NCBI GenBank assembly: GCA_007449985.2
Contig: VIIQ02000007.1
Span: 426,001-490,000 of the forward strand
DNA: 64,000 nt
Direction of reading: 5' to 3'
Origin: Desmodesmus armatus
Lineage: Eukaryota; Chlorophyta; Chlorophyceae; Sphaeropleales; Scenedesmaceae
Shown: positions 11,601-22,152 of the stretch, in pieces
Position numbering within the stretch: position 1 is the stretch's first letter
Layout: each line of letters begins with the position of its first letter
Notes under the pieces: generated by a model
The model's input: only the letters and a program-made list of their open reading frames with translations
Database searches by the model: none
What the model was told of the DNA's origin: nothing
Translations under genes and position numbers: made by a program

Positions 11601-14600
11601 ACGCTATCATGCTGTATCGTCCGTTGCATGTGGTGCCCCTGTGCAGCTGTACCGCGCGTTTGAGTCGTGGTGTGGTGAGAAGGAGTGGCACGTGGACCTC
11701 CCTGCCGGGGAAGAGGCACTGGTGGTGGCAGCAGGCAGCAGTGTGGTGGCAGTAGCCACCAGCAAACAGGTGCGGCGGCGGCGGCACTGATACCGCTACT
11801 ATCACTGTTACATGGTTCAGGCCGTGCTGATGCAAAGCAAAGGAAGATCTGGATTACGGTCAGCCGCAGTGGTTGAGCTGCTGCACAGCCTTGCTGTACT
11901 GTTGTGGGGTGCTGTTGGGAGCCTGCATGGCGCTGCTTGCTTCATGAACGAGCTGCGCTGGGTGATTAGCAAGGCTTTATTGTGTTCTTTGTAGACAGGG
12001 AGAAACCCTACTCCTGCGATGTGTCTGCTCTGCTGAGTGTCAGCTGACAAACACTGCTGCCGCTTGAAAAGAATGCGTTGCTGCTGCGTGCAGATGCTGC
12101 GGCTGTACAGTTTGGCTGGCAGGCAGCTCGGCATTATGAGCTTGCAGGGTGCCCTGTGGCCCTGGCAGCAGCAGGTGGGCTTTGGGTGCTGCAAACTGGG
12201 TGGTCATGACTGGGCCTTGGCTGCACCTGTAGCGTGTGTGCAAAGGTGGTGGAGAAGAACGGGGCTCCTCTGCACCTGCTGCCTGCCTTCATTCGTGTGC
12301 ATACCGACAAGCTGTCAGCGGTTGTGGGCTTGGTCGCTGACTGACCTTGATGTTCAAGCGCCTTGGTGATACACATGTGCACCGAGCTTGAGTCAAGCGA
12401 CTACTAGTGATAGTTAATGAAACGCCGGGAGTTGGGTGTGTCAGGTGCTTGTGTTTGGGGGGGAGGGGGGGCGTGCACCTTGACAGGCCAGTATTGGTTG
12501 AATCCTGCAGGGACTATCTTACCAATCTTAATAGGCACAAGCTTTTACAAGCATCATACTGCATCCCACCGCTGTGTGGTGTGTTGCGCAGGCGCTGCTG
12601 GCGCTGGAGCTAGTGGTGCTTCTGCTGCTTGTGAGCAGCACCTGGCGGTGGTGTGGGCTGAGGGCCCCCCTGAGCCGCTCAACAACACGCAGCAGCTGGC
12701 ATACACGGTATGGCGTGGGTCACTTGCAGCGATTGCCTGGAACTCTCCAGTTGTACATGCCTGTGGGTGGTGCGGGGGCAATGCCGCCGTCAGGTTTGGT
12801 GAGGAATGCAACATAGAAGCCTGACTTCATCAACACTCTAAAGCAGTGTGCTTGTTTCAGCACCTCACTCTAGAGCAGTGTGCTTGCTTCAGCACCCTGC
12901 TCCATTTGCCTGCGGGTCTGTCTGCTGCTGGCGTGATGTATCGTCCCTTGATTGAGCTCTGCTGTGGATTTGACAGCATGATGTGCATGCTGCCGCTGTT
13001 GTGATGCTTGTGCTGGTGCCTCTGCAGGTGTTTGATGTGTTGCGGTGCAGCCAGGTTGTTTCAGGGCGTGTGGTGTTGAGTCCTGGGGCTGCACTCAGCT
13101 GGCTGACCTTCAGCCAAGAGGGGCAGCTGGCAGCTATGGACAGGTGAGGAAGAGGGGGGAGGGTGCCTCAATAAGGTGCCATTGTTTGGTCAGATGTCAC
13201 ACAAGCAGCAGTCAGGACGGACGGCTGGCAGCCATGCTCAGCCGCTTGTCTCGGAGAGGACAACACGCGGCTTGCGAGCGGCGTGTTGGCGTGGGCGTGA
13301 CCAACGCGACACGCGTGCGCCCCCCCCCCTCCTTCCCTGCTGCCTGTCCTGCGCTGTCCTGTGCAGTGCTGGTATCCTGCGGCTGCGCACCCCAGACTGG
13401 GGTGGTGCCTGGGTCCCTGTGCTGGACCCTGCCTCTGCCAAGGAGGCCTGTGGCTCCGAGGTGGTGTGGCCGGTGTGCCTCGACAGCAGCGGCCTCACGG
13501 CAGTGGCTACAACCAAGAAGGCACCACACCCACAGGTACTGCCTGTGCCATGGAGAGGGTGATGCATGCAGTGCAGTATGGTTGCAGTCATGGCTCGGCA
13601 AAGATTGACACAACACAGGGCAGCTCATGCGGCCTTCAGGCATTGATGCAAGATACAACCACCCAAGCACTGACCACACAGGTACCTGTTGTGCCGTACA
13701 GTGGCACGCATACAGTGCACGTACTCGTACAGTCACAGAAGTGGCTTAGCAAGCTGAGCAACACACGTAGGGAGCTAGGTGCTGCTCTCAAAAGTGGCTC
13801 AGCAAGCTGAGTAACACACAAGAGAGCAGCACCTAGCTCTCTTGTGTGTTATTCAGCTTGCTGATCCACTTTTGCAACTATACGTGTAAATGCTCATGAG
13901 GGCCTGAAGACATCGGCGCAGGGCACATCCACCCATGCACTCACCCACCCACGATTGCGTCCCCAGACGCAATTTGCGCTCATGTGTCCATGTGTGGCGT
14001 GCGTGTGCGGCTGCAGGTGCTGCCCCACCCCCTCAACATCCAGGTGCCGCTGTCGCTACCCGTGGCGCCTGTCGAGGGGGCACCTGCGCAGGAGGCAAAC
14101 GTGCTGCTGGCAGGGCTGGCCACAGCGCACATCAAGTCACGTGAGTACCTCAGCTTTCTTGGCCCGTCACGCCGCACCCCTTGTTTCTGCATCCAGCTCT
14201 CATCCATCTCACTGTAAGGTTCCCTCTGGGCACGCAGGAGCAGTATCAACCAAATCAATGCCCACCCATGCACATCTTTCCACCCTGCAGTATCGTCTGG
14301 GGAGGTTGATGTGGCTGAGCTACTGGAGGGTTGTCAGGTGGCGGCTGACAGGGCAGCCCTCAAGGCCTTCCACGAGTACTGCAAGGCCAACAGGCAGGCA
14401 CGCGCCCTGGAGCTAGTGGACACCCTACACGACATCAAGAGCCTCAACGGTGAGCCTTGACGACCAGCCCTGAGAGCCTTGAGACTCAATGGGCGGCACA
14501 GGGGGCATCCTGGTGCACCCAGGGGAAGAAGGGGGGGGGAGACCCTTGCTGGAGCAGCGACATGCCGTCAACAGCCGCAACAACAGGCCTAGGCATCCCG

Positions 14601-15739
14601 ATTGGGACACTGTTTTAGCAAACTGTGTGCACAACTGGCAGGAGGTGTATTGATGCTGAAATTGTACTGTCCCGTAAGTCGGCAGGAGGTGTGTTGATGC
14701 TGGAATTGTACAGCTGACATTGAGCAGTCCCGTGAGTCGTTTTGTACCATGCTTTGCTGTTGCGCCAGGTGCCTGCAAGCTCGCCCTGCACTTCAAGCTG
14801 ACAGTGCTGGCGGAGCACATCCAAGCCTTCATCAACCAACGCATTGAGTGGGAGGAGGAGCAAGCAGCAGCAGCGGCGGCGGCGGCAGCAGCAGCACAGC
14901 AGGTAGGGCTCTGCCAGGGGCGGTGGTGTGCAAGGCAATGACGGCATTGAATACGGCGGTGTGCTGACCAGTGTGGGCGGTAGGCGGGTGCTTGCTGGAT
15001 GGGTTGAGTAGGGGGCTGCACCATGCGTACTGGCACTTAGTGATGGCCTCGAGCCAACCGTACCAACCTACCTACCTGTTGCAGTCAACTCCCGCCTGAG
15101 CACGGCTGAAGCAGTTCGTGTTGAACCTGGAAGCCCACTGGGTCTGAAATAGGGCGTTGCCGCACGTATGACGTTTTGCTGGACACAATGCAGTGCCTCA
15201 TGATTGTCAAGAATAAGTTGCTGGCTGCTGTGGTTGCTGCGGAGGTTTGACCAAGCATAGTGAACATGCACCTCCCCCACCCCGTATCCACTCAACCAGT
15301 GAATTTCATTCACCAACGCACCCATTCAATTCACCAGTCAGTCACTCACCCACTCACTCACTCACTCACTCTATCACTCACTCCCTCCCTCCATCACACG
15401 TTTGCTGCTGTTGTGCAGGGGGCCTACCTACCAGCGGAGCCAGCGTGGGAGGAGGCCGCAGCAGCCGCCGCTGTTGGTGACGAGAATGACATGCTGCAGC
15501 AGGACCAGGCCAGCCAATTCCCAGGGGCACCCAGCAGCAGCTTCAAGTCAGCAGAGAACCTGGGCGCCCAGCAAGCAGCCAAGGTGCCGGCGATGTTTGG
15601 GGCCAAGGCAGGGGGTGGTGGGGCGGCAGGGGGTGCTGGAGGGGTGAAGCGGAAGCCAACTGCTGCTGGGATAGGTGCTGCGGCGGGCGGGAAGGTTGGG
15701 GGCGGGAGCAACCCTTTTGCACGGAAAAAGGCAAAGTAG
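5641..15739 (+). CDS. CTF4: CTF4/WDHD1/AND-1 replisome adaptor
   Basis: Twenty-one exons join in phase: 5641-5937, 6168-6332, 6504-6671, 7202-7274, 7512-7619, 7970-8037, 8290-8414, 8688-8776, 9242-9340, 9704-9851, 10175-10319, 11075-11212, 11647-11769, 12094-12174, 12639-12707, 13028-13143, 13367-13535, 14017-14140, 14291-14449, 14769-14902, 15419-15739; 972 residues. Residues 1 to about 335 form WD40 blades (FWATASADGTLQVWEL, LAWHPDGSLLAVAGQ, GGHIGSVRVIAFSPNG, STGGDDGRVVVW). An acidic linker follows (EDDDMEDGD). Residues about 495-820 are the SepB-type propeller (FESWCGEKEWHVDLP, LRLYSLAGRQLG, DWGGAWVPVLDP), then helices (KLALHFKLTVLAEHIQAFI) and a basic tail ending NPFARKKAK. Known family role: a homotrimeric hub linking CMG helicase, DNA polymerase alpha and other factors in the nucleus. 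The WD40 end resembles animal/plant AND-1; I see no HMG box in the C-terminus. Exon 15 could start 3 bases earlier (12636). Confidence 0.92.
13789..13874. repeat. 86-base hairpin in an intron of the CTF4-like gene
   Basis: Arms 13789-13827 and 13836-13874 (39 bases each) pair with one mismatch and one G-U, around an 8-base loop AGCACCTA. A third diverged arm copy lies just before at about 13738-13790. Confidence 0.9.
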
Positions 15740-16898
15740 GGGACGGTTGTGTGGTGTGGTGTGGTGTGGTGTCATTTGACAGGTGCTGTTGTGTACTGTG
15801 TCACTCCGTGCGTGTAACAGAATGCAGCAGGCAGCTTCCGTGTCTTGCAGGGCATATGAGGGTCCAGAGGATGTGCGTTGTGTAGCACTGCTGTGCAACT
15901 GGGCTGTCCTGAGTGGACAAAATGAGCTGATCTTGGACCGCATTGTAAGTGCATGTGCATGTGTTCATCGTCCACTAGGTGCTGCCAAAGGTGACTGCAC
16001 CACCCCACACCACGTTCACTGGCAAGATGACTCCTGGGTTTGGAGAACCAAGCACAACAGTCTGCGCAGGTAAAGGCGCGCTGCTTGCGCCAAGACGCAG
16101 ATTTACGACATCCAGAAGCACCAGCGTGCGCATGGCAGCTGCCCCTTGTAGGCATGAAGTAGTAGTTGTTGAGTCAGCACGTGCTCCATGTTCAGTCAGT
16201 AAGCAGTTCGGCTAGCAGAAGCAGCAGACCTGAGCCTGCCAGTGCTCTGCAGCACTGAGCGCGAGCCATAGCGTGCAGGCGACGCGCATTTGTGGAATTA
16301 CTACCGTTCGGCGGTGAGTTATCCTCTTGTATTATTTTTAAGTGTGATAATTGTAACAACCTCCCCTCCCCCCACCTAATAATTTCCAGCTGTAGGTGGC
16401 TGTTGCTGTGACAAGGGGCCCCTACAGCTGGCTGCTGCAACCAATCTGCCAGCGGTGCGATTGCCTGAGCGCTGCAGGTGACAGCTGCTGTACATGTATC
16501 TGGTTTGTGTACCACTGGCTTGGAAGCCTTGACCAAGATTTATGGGCTGCACATCTGCTGCCTGTTGTTTTCAAGATTGTCATACAGTATGACAATGCAT
16601 TGCAGACTTGCAGACCTGTCTCGGCGTGTTTTGGTGTGTTTCCTTGGGCTGTTCTGTCTCCACAAGCCCGTCCTAGAGCAGCCCTGCTGCATACATCCAC
16701 ACTGGCGACGACGCTTTTCCGGGCACTGAACGACATGGCTTTGGCGGGTCAAGATGCCGGGGTTCCACGGATGGGGTTTGGCTGTCCGTGGGGAAGCAAG
16801 CTTATAGGGTCGACGTCATCTGTGACCCATTTTACGTACGCTTCTCACTGCCTGCTACATCCTCATTCTTTCACCTGCATCCATCTTCTGAGTACATT
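15740..16898. other. Intergenic region before the NQLNPNN-repeat gene
   Basis: About 1.1 kb holding the 3' end of the CTF4-like transcript and the upstream region of the small repeat-protein gene. Open frames here are short, have no recognisable domain and do not join in phase to a neighbour. A 5' untranslated exon of the small gene could lie here, but I cannot place one. Confidence 0.5.
15813..15817 (+). terminator. TGTAA polyadenylation signal of the CTF4-like gene
   Basis: TGTAA stands 74 bases after the stop codon of the CTF4-like gene, matching the chlorophyte polyadenylation signal and spacing. Confidence 0.45.
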
Positions 16899-17316
16899 AT
16901 GGACAAAGCCGGGCGCGACAACAGGGCGAACCAGCTCAACCCCAACAACCCCAATCATCAGGTGATCTGCTTGCGTTTCTGCTCGTCTCATTATGTTTGA
17001 CGTGGTGCCAACGCGCTGTGGCCCGTCATGCCCGTCCGTGTGCGTCCGTGGGTGTCTGCCCGTGCATGCATGACGCTGCCTTTTGCTTGCTCACGTACCT
17101 CGCTAGGTCCACGTAGTCTGTGTAGCTCTTCTGATCTCACTGCATGCCTGTACTGACTGCTGTTGCATCTGCTGTTGCTATCTGCTGTTCCCGCAGGGAG
17201 GCTCCACAGGCTACAAGGGTTCCGGGACCAAGGCTGACTTGGACAACCATGGCAATCAGTTGAACCCCAACAACCCCGCCTACCAGGGCTCTGGAGGCCA
17301 GCAGCAGAGGAAGTGA
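16899..17316 (+). CDS. Small hydrophilic protein with two NQLNPNNP repeats
   Basis: Two exons (16899-16961, 17197-17316) join in phase and give 60 residues. Each exon carries one copy of the same motif: DNRANQLNPNNPNHQ in the first and LDNHGNQLNPNNPAYQGSG in the second, so the gene looks like a duplicated exon unit. Short proteins with the DNRxNQLNPNNPAY signature occur across eukaryotes and some bacteria; I know of no assigned function. The sequence is all polar, with Asn, Gln, Gly and Lys, no signal peptide and no membrane segment, and it ends GQQQRK. The splice donor (CAG/GTGATC) and acceptor (CCCGCAG) are both good. A TGTAA signal lies downstream at 17676. The in-frame repeat split by an intron is the main evidence that this is a real gene. 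Confidence 0.65.
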
Positions 17317-17675
17317 GGCATCTAGGGTTTGACCAGCTGCTGTGTTGTTTGGGCAGTAGTGAGCAGCCCCAATGTCAGCCAGCTGCCATCCAATGTCATG
17401 GTCAAAAGCTGTGTGCTGCCAAGCGCCGCGCAGCAGCAGCATGGCAGTTTGTCAACCAGTACTACTGGGTGACTGATGTACGGGTCTGACAGGCATGGCA
17501 CGGCTGCAACCGTGCGCAGCGGTTGATGTGAGGTGTGGCCACTAGCAGGCTGCTGTCGTGTGTTGTGTTTGCAGTTGCTCCTCAGTCTGACACAGTTGAG
17601 TTAGTTGAGCGGCCACAGTACTGACTGCAACAGCATGCATGATGAGGGCGGCTGCGACGTGTGCTGCACTCATGT

Positions 17676-17680
17676 TGTAA
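17676..17680 (+). terminator. TGTAA polyadenylation signal of the NQLNPNN-repeat gene
   Basis: TGTAA about 360 bases after the stop codon, just before the TRIM insertion. Motif and position are the only evidence. Confidence 0.3.
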
Positions 17681-17721
17681 CACTTTTCTGCGCAGTTGTT
17701 GACTACTGGCAACAGCCATGG

Positions 17722-17796
17722 TGTAACAGGAGCATATAAAAGTGTGCACTGCGATGCTCTCAGGATCGTTTTCAGGCCATGTAGCGTCCCGCTACA
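17722..17796 (-). repeat. 3' LTR of the TRIM element
   Basis: 75-base terminal repeat, identical to the other copy except for A at 17794. It is the downstream (3') LTR because the polypurine tract lies directly on its inner side on the minus strand. Confidence 0.92.
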
Positions 17797-17964
17797 TATC
17801 TCCCCCCCTAAGGCGCATACGTCCTCGGATGCCCTCAAGTCCGATTTACTCACTGGGGCCCCCTATCACCCAGCGGGACTACCTGCCTTGGAGTCCACCA
17901 CTGCGGGACTCGATTGGGAGACCTCATCCACATGAGGCGATGGCCCTAACCTCTCCGCTACCAA

Positions 17965-18039
17965 TGTAACAGGAGCATATAAAAGTGTGCACTGCGATGC
18001 TCTCAGGATCGTTTTCAGGCCATGTAGCGTCCCGCTGCA
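17965..18039 (-). repeat. 5' LTR of the TRIM element
   Basis: 75-base terminal repeat followed on the minus strand, after a single base, by the tRNA primer-binding site. It differs from the 3' LTR only by G at 18037. Confidence 0.92.
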
Positions 18040-18378
18040 CATGGCCATGGCAACAGCCATGGCTTGTTCCCATCAGTGGACCACGGTGTGTCTGTATGCA
18101 AGCAGCACTGCAACAAGAACAGCAAGGTTGCAATTTGGGGGAGTATGTTACATGGACATTTTCGCCAAACAACAATGGCATTGCCCACCAGGATCGAGCC
18201 AGGTGAACCTCATAAGTTGTCTCCCCTGCGGTGGTTTGCACCACCTACACCGGGTTGACCAAAGAAGGCAGAACCACCAGAATTGCAGCAAGTGCCAGCC
18301 ATGCTAGGAACCTATTGTGTGCAGAGATGAGGGCAGGCAACTATACCAGTGTGGACACAAGAAACAGAACAAAGTCAG
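18040..18378. other. Spacer between TRIM and LINE; probably the LINE 3' untranslated region in part
   Basis: No gene seen. Because the LINE reads on the minus strand, its 3' untranslated region must begin at 18378 and run left. I find no poly-T (a minus-strand poly-A tail) or simple-repeat tail that would mark its end, so the LINE boundary is not resolved. Confidence 0.4.
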
Positions 18379-21300
18379 TCAAATACCCATAGTAAGGCCA
18401 AGCAAGCGTGCTCTGCGCACTTTCATTTTGTACAAAGTGTGTGCCAGGGCCGACTGTTCGGCATGTTGAAACACAGTAGCAACACAATCTTGGTCACCCA
18501 ACTGGACTGAAGCCGGGTCAGCAAAGGCTGGGCAGGCGGTGCGCAGATCATCATACACGGGACATTCAAGAATGAAGTGCTTTAGATCTTCAACATTGTT
18601 GCTGGTGCCAGTACGGGCCAGCACAGCAGCGCGGTTGGCCAGCGAAGCGTCCTGACCAGAGCACAAACGACAGATGCGATCCGCCCTTGGGACAGACTCC
18701 CTACGCTTGCGACCCTGCTCAATTTCAAGATGTGCAGAGCCAACACGCAACTGCGCCAGGTTTTGTGCCACGTTGAAAGACAAGCACAACTTCATATGCG
18801 GGGCTGCATGGTCTCTAGAGAAAGGATCAAAGCCAGGGTCAAGAGGGTATACCCATGCATGGTGTGTAAGCCTGTGAATGCCGGCAGACGGTGCAGTGCG
18901 AGGGCTGCCTTCTGTAAGACCCTGCCACCTATCACGGAACAGGCCAGCCAAGGCAGCCTGCACAGCTGACTCCTGCCACCGCTGCTGCAACACCCACTCC
19001 AAAGGCTGCTGCCGCCAGCTACTATCAAGGAGCTGCAAGCCAGACATAGTGTGCAACACACCATACGACCAGCAACGCTGACAGCCATCCAAGGCCAACA
19101 TAACGTCCTCGCGCCACACACAACTGGCCAGTGACCTGGGCTCCTCATCACGCGAATCCGACAGCTTGGTCCACCACCGCGCAGCCAGGACTACCCAGTG
19201 GTACATGACGGGAATGCGGTGCAGGTCCCGGTATAATACATCCTTGGCAACCCCTTTGATGGATCCTGTCATGATCCTCAGGAACGAGGTGTGCACACTC
19301 TCGGCTTGTGTGTCGTACGGTGCGGAGTGCAGGCGCTTCACAAACATTGCCGGGCCCCAGATATGCGACGCATATGACAACACAGGCTCGACCAAAATAT
19401 CAAACATTCTGCACTTGATGTCAAACTGGGTGAGGCAAGCCCGACGACAGCGCGTCAGCATGGCATGCATGGCTTTGCTGCCGGAAACTGCCAGCGCGTC
19501 CGACGCCCCCAGAAGCCCCCGAGTGGCATGCACACGCACGCCCAGATACACGTACTCTGATTGCAGCGCAATTTCACGGCCCCGAAACACAAGGCGAAAC
19601 CCTGCAGGCACCCTCAAGTGTTGCGGGCGGAAACACACGACACAAGTCTTGTGCGGCGCAAGGTTCACCTCCATATCAAACAATGTGCAGAAGACATCAA
19701 GCACATCCACGATCTGCTGTATCTCGCAGGCCTCGAAGCTGAGCAACCCCACGTCGTCAGCATACATCACGTCAGGCACCTTAAGTCCACTCAGCACTGG
19801 CCCTGCCCCCGGCAACTTGAGCCTGATCAGGTAATGCAGCAACTCAATAAACAGGCCGAACAAGAGGGGGCTCAGCTCACTCCCCTGCTTTGTGCCAGAC
19901 ACTGTGGGGAAGGCGTCCCCAAGCTCCCCATTGACTGCCACCTGACAGCACACCCGATCATACAACGCCACCAACATGTCCAGAAAGGGGCCATGCACAC
20001 CCAACTGTCGACATCGCTCCAACAACAGGTCCCTCCTAACCTTGTCAAAAGCCTTCTTAAAGTCCACAAAGACCACATACAAGCGACGGCGGCGATGCTG
20101 CGCCACACTGATCAGATGCTGCAGCGTGAAGATGGCATCTAGTGTGCCATGGCCCGGCCTAAAGCCACACTGGGTGGGAGCCCGAAGTGACAGGAGTGAC
20201 GCCAACCGCTCAAAGCGCTGATTCAAGAAGCGATCCAACATGCGGGAAAAGACAGGTGACACAGAGATACCTCTGTACTGGTCCCGTACTGCCAGGGCAG
20301 CAGGGCTCAGCGACTTCGGCACGGGGACCAACTTGCTGGTGCGCATAACCTCCGGGACACAAGCATTAGAGAACATGGCCTGCAGCAACCACTGTGCACA
20401 CTCAACAACGACAGGACAGGCCGGCAGAGGGTCACCACTCGAACCTGTATCACGGACAGGGGCAGCGGCCAGCCTTAAGAGCTCTCCAGTCAGCCCCTGA
20501 GCATCAGGGGCTTTGCCGGCCGGGAGCGCCATGCATTGTTCCACCTCAGCCAGGGTGACATCAGCGTTAAGTGCAGCCATGGCTGCCTCCTGACCCCGAG
20601 GGGCTGCTGCGTACAGCTGCTGCTTGAGAGCGACCTCATCGACAGACAGGGCCTGTGGATGGGGTGCCGCCCCCAACAGGACCCTAAAATAGTCCGTCCA
20701 AGCCGCCACGTCCGACAAAGGTGTTTGCGGGCGCCTATCCCCAAAAAACACATGCCAGTAGTCCTTCTGGGTGTGCCCAAAGTAGGTGCCCAGCATATCA
20801 ATCTGCACACGCATTGCATGCTCCCGCTTTTTGCGCTTACAACAGCTCTTGTACTCACGTCGAGCCGCCTCCAAGGCATTCCGTGCAACAGGGCACCCGG
20901 CCTGAGAGCCATACACACCCCCTCTGCTTGCATGCCAGGCAGCCCATGCCCCATCCAATTCCCCAGAAAGCCGCCTACAGTCAGCATCATACCACGGCTG
21001 GTCCCTGCGCCCGTGGCCGGGTTGGGCAGGGGCAGGCTGCTCTCTGTCACCTCCCGCACACGAAACCAATTGATCTGAAAACTGCCGCAACGCACACTCA
21101 ACACTCACACCACCTGCCTGCCAAGACTGTAACATAGCCTGAAAACAGTCCGCTTGACGCACAAGGGCGCTAGTGTAGCCAGACCCTGAGGTGGGACGGT
21201 GCACCCTGCACCGGCCCCCCCTGCGAGGCACCTCATGACACCGCCTGGGCAGGTCGGTGAGTGACACATAGAGACCACAGTGGTCCTTGGAGGCTGACGC

Positions 21301-22152
21301 CTTGTAAGGCAGGACCCGGAAGGACTGCACATGACGATACAAGGAGGTGGAGGCACAGGCCAGATCAACCACACTGGCACCCACTGACTGCTCACCCATG
21401 GGATTGGCATAACAGGTGAAGGCCCCTTCCACATCCCCATGGGTCCTACCATTGAGCACAACCGAGGAGACAGCAAACAGACCATTCATAAACTCCAGCG
21501 CCCGAGGGCGGCTGGGTACAGACATGTCCATAGAGCGCCTGTAGGAAGGTACACACCTCAAATGGTGTAAGGTCGGGAGAACTGACGGGTCATTGAGACC
21601 TGGGGGAACCGCAAGATTAGAGGGCACGTCACAACTCAATCTGCCAATGCGCATGTTCAGGTCCCCAAGAACCAAATGCTTGTGGCCTCTGGCCTCTGCT
21701 GCAGACAGCCCAGCAAACAAGGCAGCCATGGGGTCTGCATCCACCACCCCAGATGCATACACAGCAGAGCCAGGAGGGCTGAAGTAACACACGGCAACAG
21801 TAAGCTGAAAACCTGGCACAACCACCCAGACGATGCCCTCCCTCGGGTCCGTGGTAACCGTCAGCCCTGAGCCCATGCTCAGTGCAGAGAACCTCTTAAC
21901 AAACACAGTGATACCCCCATGCGGCCTGCCGCGGCTTGGCCGCGGCCGGACACAATGAAAAGCATCATAGCCAGGCAACAACCCTTGAACCTCATGCGTT
22001 GTGTCCTCCACGAGCATTGTCTCTACAAAGCCGTAAATGTCACACCCCTGCTCTTGCGCCACAACACTGGGTATCCTAGTAGCCGCCATGCCCCCCACAT
22101 TCTGCACAAGGAACCTCACATCTATTGCTGCAACACTATGCGGTGGATTCAT
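18379..22152 (-). CDS. LINE ORF2: endonuclease and reverse transcriptase
   Basis: One uninterrupted frame of 1257 residues. It opens with an APE-type endonuclease (FLVQNVGG, FVETMLV with the catalytic Glu, LVLGDLNMRIG, then SKDHCGL as the closing S-x-DH-type motif). The reverse transcriptase follows in the middle: LVPVPKS, YRGISVSPVFSRMLDR, THCGFRPGHGT-like block (TQCGFRPGHGT), VFVDFKKAFDKV, GTKQGSELSPLLFGL and the catalytic YADD. The C-terminus has a CCHC zinc knuckle of the RVT type (CRLCSG, then HFILEC). No RNase H domain is evident. The start codon overlaps the ORF1 stop as ATGA. Function: target-primed reverse transcription of its own mRNA in the nucleus. Layout and motifs resemble the L1-like elements of green algae; the exact clade would need a tree. 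Confidence 0.95.
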   Translation of the reverse strand: MNPPHSVAAIDVRFLVQNVGGMAATRIPSVVAQEQGCDIYGFVETMLVEDTTHEVQGLLPGYDAFHCVRPRPSRGRPHGGITVFVKRFSALSMGSGLTVTTDPREGIVWVVVPGFQLTVAVCYFSPPGSAVYASGVVDADPMAALFAGLSAAEARGHKHLVLGDLNMRIGRLSCDVPSNLAVPPGLNDPSVLPTLHHLRCVPSYRRSMDMSVPSRPRALEFMNGLFAVSSVVLNGRTHGDVEGAFTCYANPMGEQSVGASVVDLACASTSLYRHVQSFRVLPYKASASKDHCGLYVSLTDLPRRCHEVPRRGGRCRVHRPTSGSGYTSALVRQADCFQAMLQSWQAGGVSVECALRQFSDQLVSCAGGDREQPAPAQPGHGRRDQPWYDADCRRLSGELDGAWAAWHASRGGVYGSQAGCPVARNALEAARREYKSCCKRKKREHAMRVQIDMLGTYFGHTQKDYWHVFFGDRRPQTPLSDVAAWTDYFRVLLGAAPHPQALSVDEVALKQQLYAAAPRGQEAAMAALNADVTLAEVEQCMALPAGKAPDAQGLTGELLRLAAAPVRDTGSSGDPLPACPVVVECAQWLLQAMFSNACVPEVMRTSKLVPVPKSLSPAALAVRDQYRGISVSPVFSRMLDRFLNQRFERLASLLSLRAPTQCGFRPGHGTLDAIFTLQHLISVAQHRRRRLYVVFVDFKKAFDKVRRDLLLERCRQLGVHGPFLDMLVALYDRVCCQVAVNGELGDAFPTVSGTKQGSELSPLLFGLFIELLHYLIRLKLPGAGPVLSGLKVPDVMYADDVGLLSFEACEIQQIVDVLDVFCTLFDMEVNLAPHKTCVVCFRPQHLRVPAGFRLVFRGREIALQSEYVYLGVRVHATRGLLGASDALAVSGSKAMHAMLTRCRRACLTQFDIKCRMFDILVEPVLSYASHIWGPAMFVKRLHSAPYDTQAESVHTSFLRIMTGSIKGVAKDVLYRDLHRIPVMYHWVVLAARWWTKLSDSRDEEPRSLASCVWREDVMLALDGCQRCWSYGVLHTMSGLQLLDSSWRQQPLEWVLQQRWQESAVQAALAGLFRDRWQGLTEGSPRTAPSAGIHRLTHHAWVYPLDPGFDPFSRDHAAPHMKLCLSFNVAQNLAQLRVGSAHLEIEQGRKRRESVPRADRICRLCSGQDASLANRAAVLARTGTSNNVEDLKHFILECPVYDDLRTACPAFADPASVQLGDQDCVATVFQHAEQSALAHTLYKMKVRRARLLGLTMGI

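Larger units (their letters stand above)
17722..18039 (-). mobile_element. TRIM: terminal-repeat retrotransposon in miniature
   Basis: Two direct repeats of exactly 75 bases (17722-17796 and 17965-18039) differ at one position and, on the minus strand, start TG and end CA. Directly inside the right copy, after one base, the minus strand reads TGGTAGCGGAGAGG: a primer-binding site complementary to a tRNA 3' end CUCCGCUACCA. The CU-ACCA end is the type seen in initiator methionine tRNA (A1:U72), so that primer is my inference. Directly before the left copy on the minus strand is a purine tract (AGGGGGGGAGATA). The element is flanked by a 5-base target duplication CATGG (17717-17721 and 18040-18044). 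The 168-base interior has no coding capacity. All parts of an LTR retrotransposon except genes are present, so it depends on enzymes of another element. Near-identical LTRs mean a recent insertion. Confidence 0.92.

Noticed and set aside
12592..12638. Earlier start of CTF4-like exon 15 at the acceptor 12591
   Set aside because: It gives a frame that does not continue into HLAVVWAEGPPEPL; the acceptor at 12635 or 12638 keeps the frame.
17845..17964. tRNA gene or tRNA-derived SINE on the minus strand (box A/B-like words)
   Set aside because: The tRNA-like word next to the repeat is a primer-binding site; the flanking 75-base repeats, polypurine tract and 5-base duplication show a TRIM instead.
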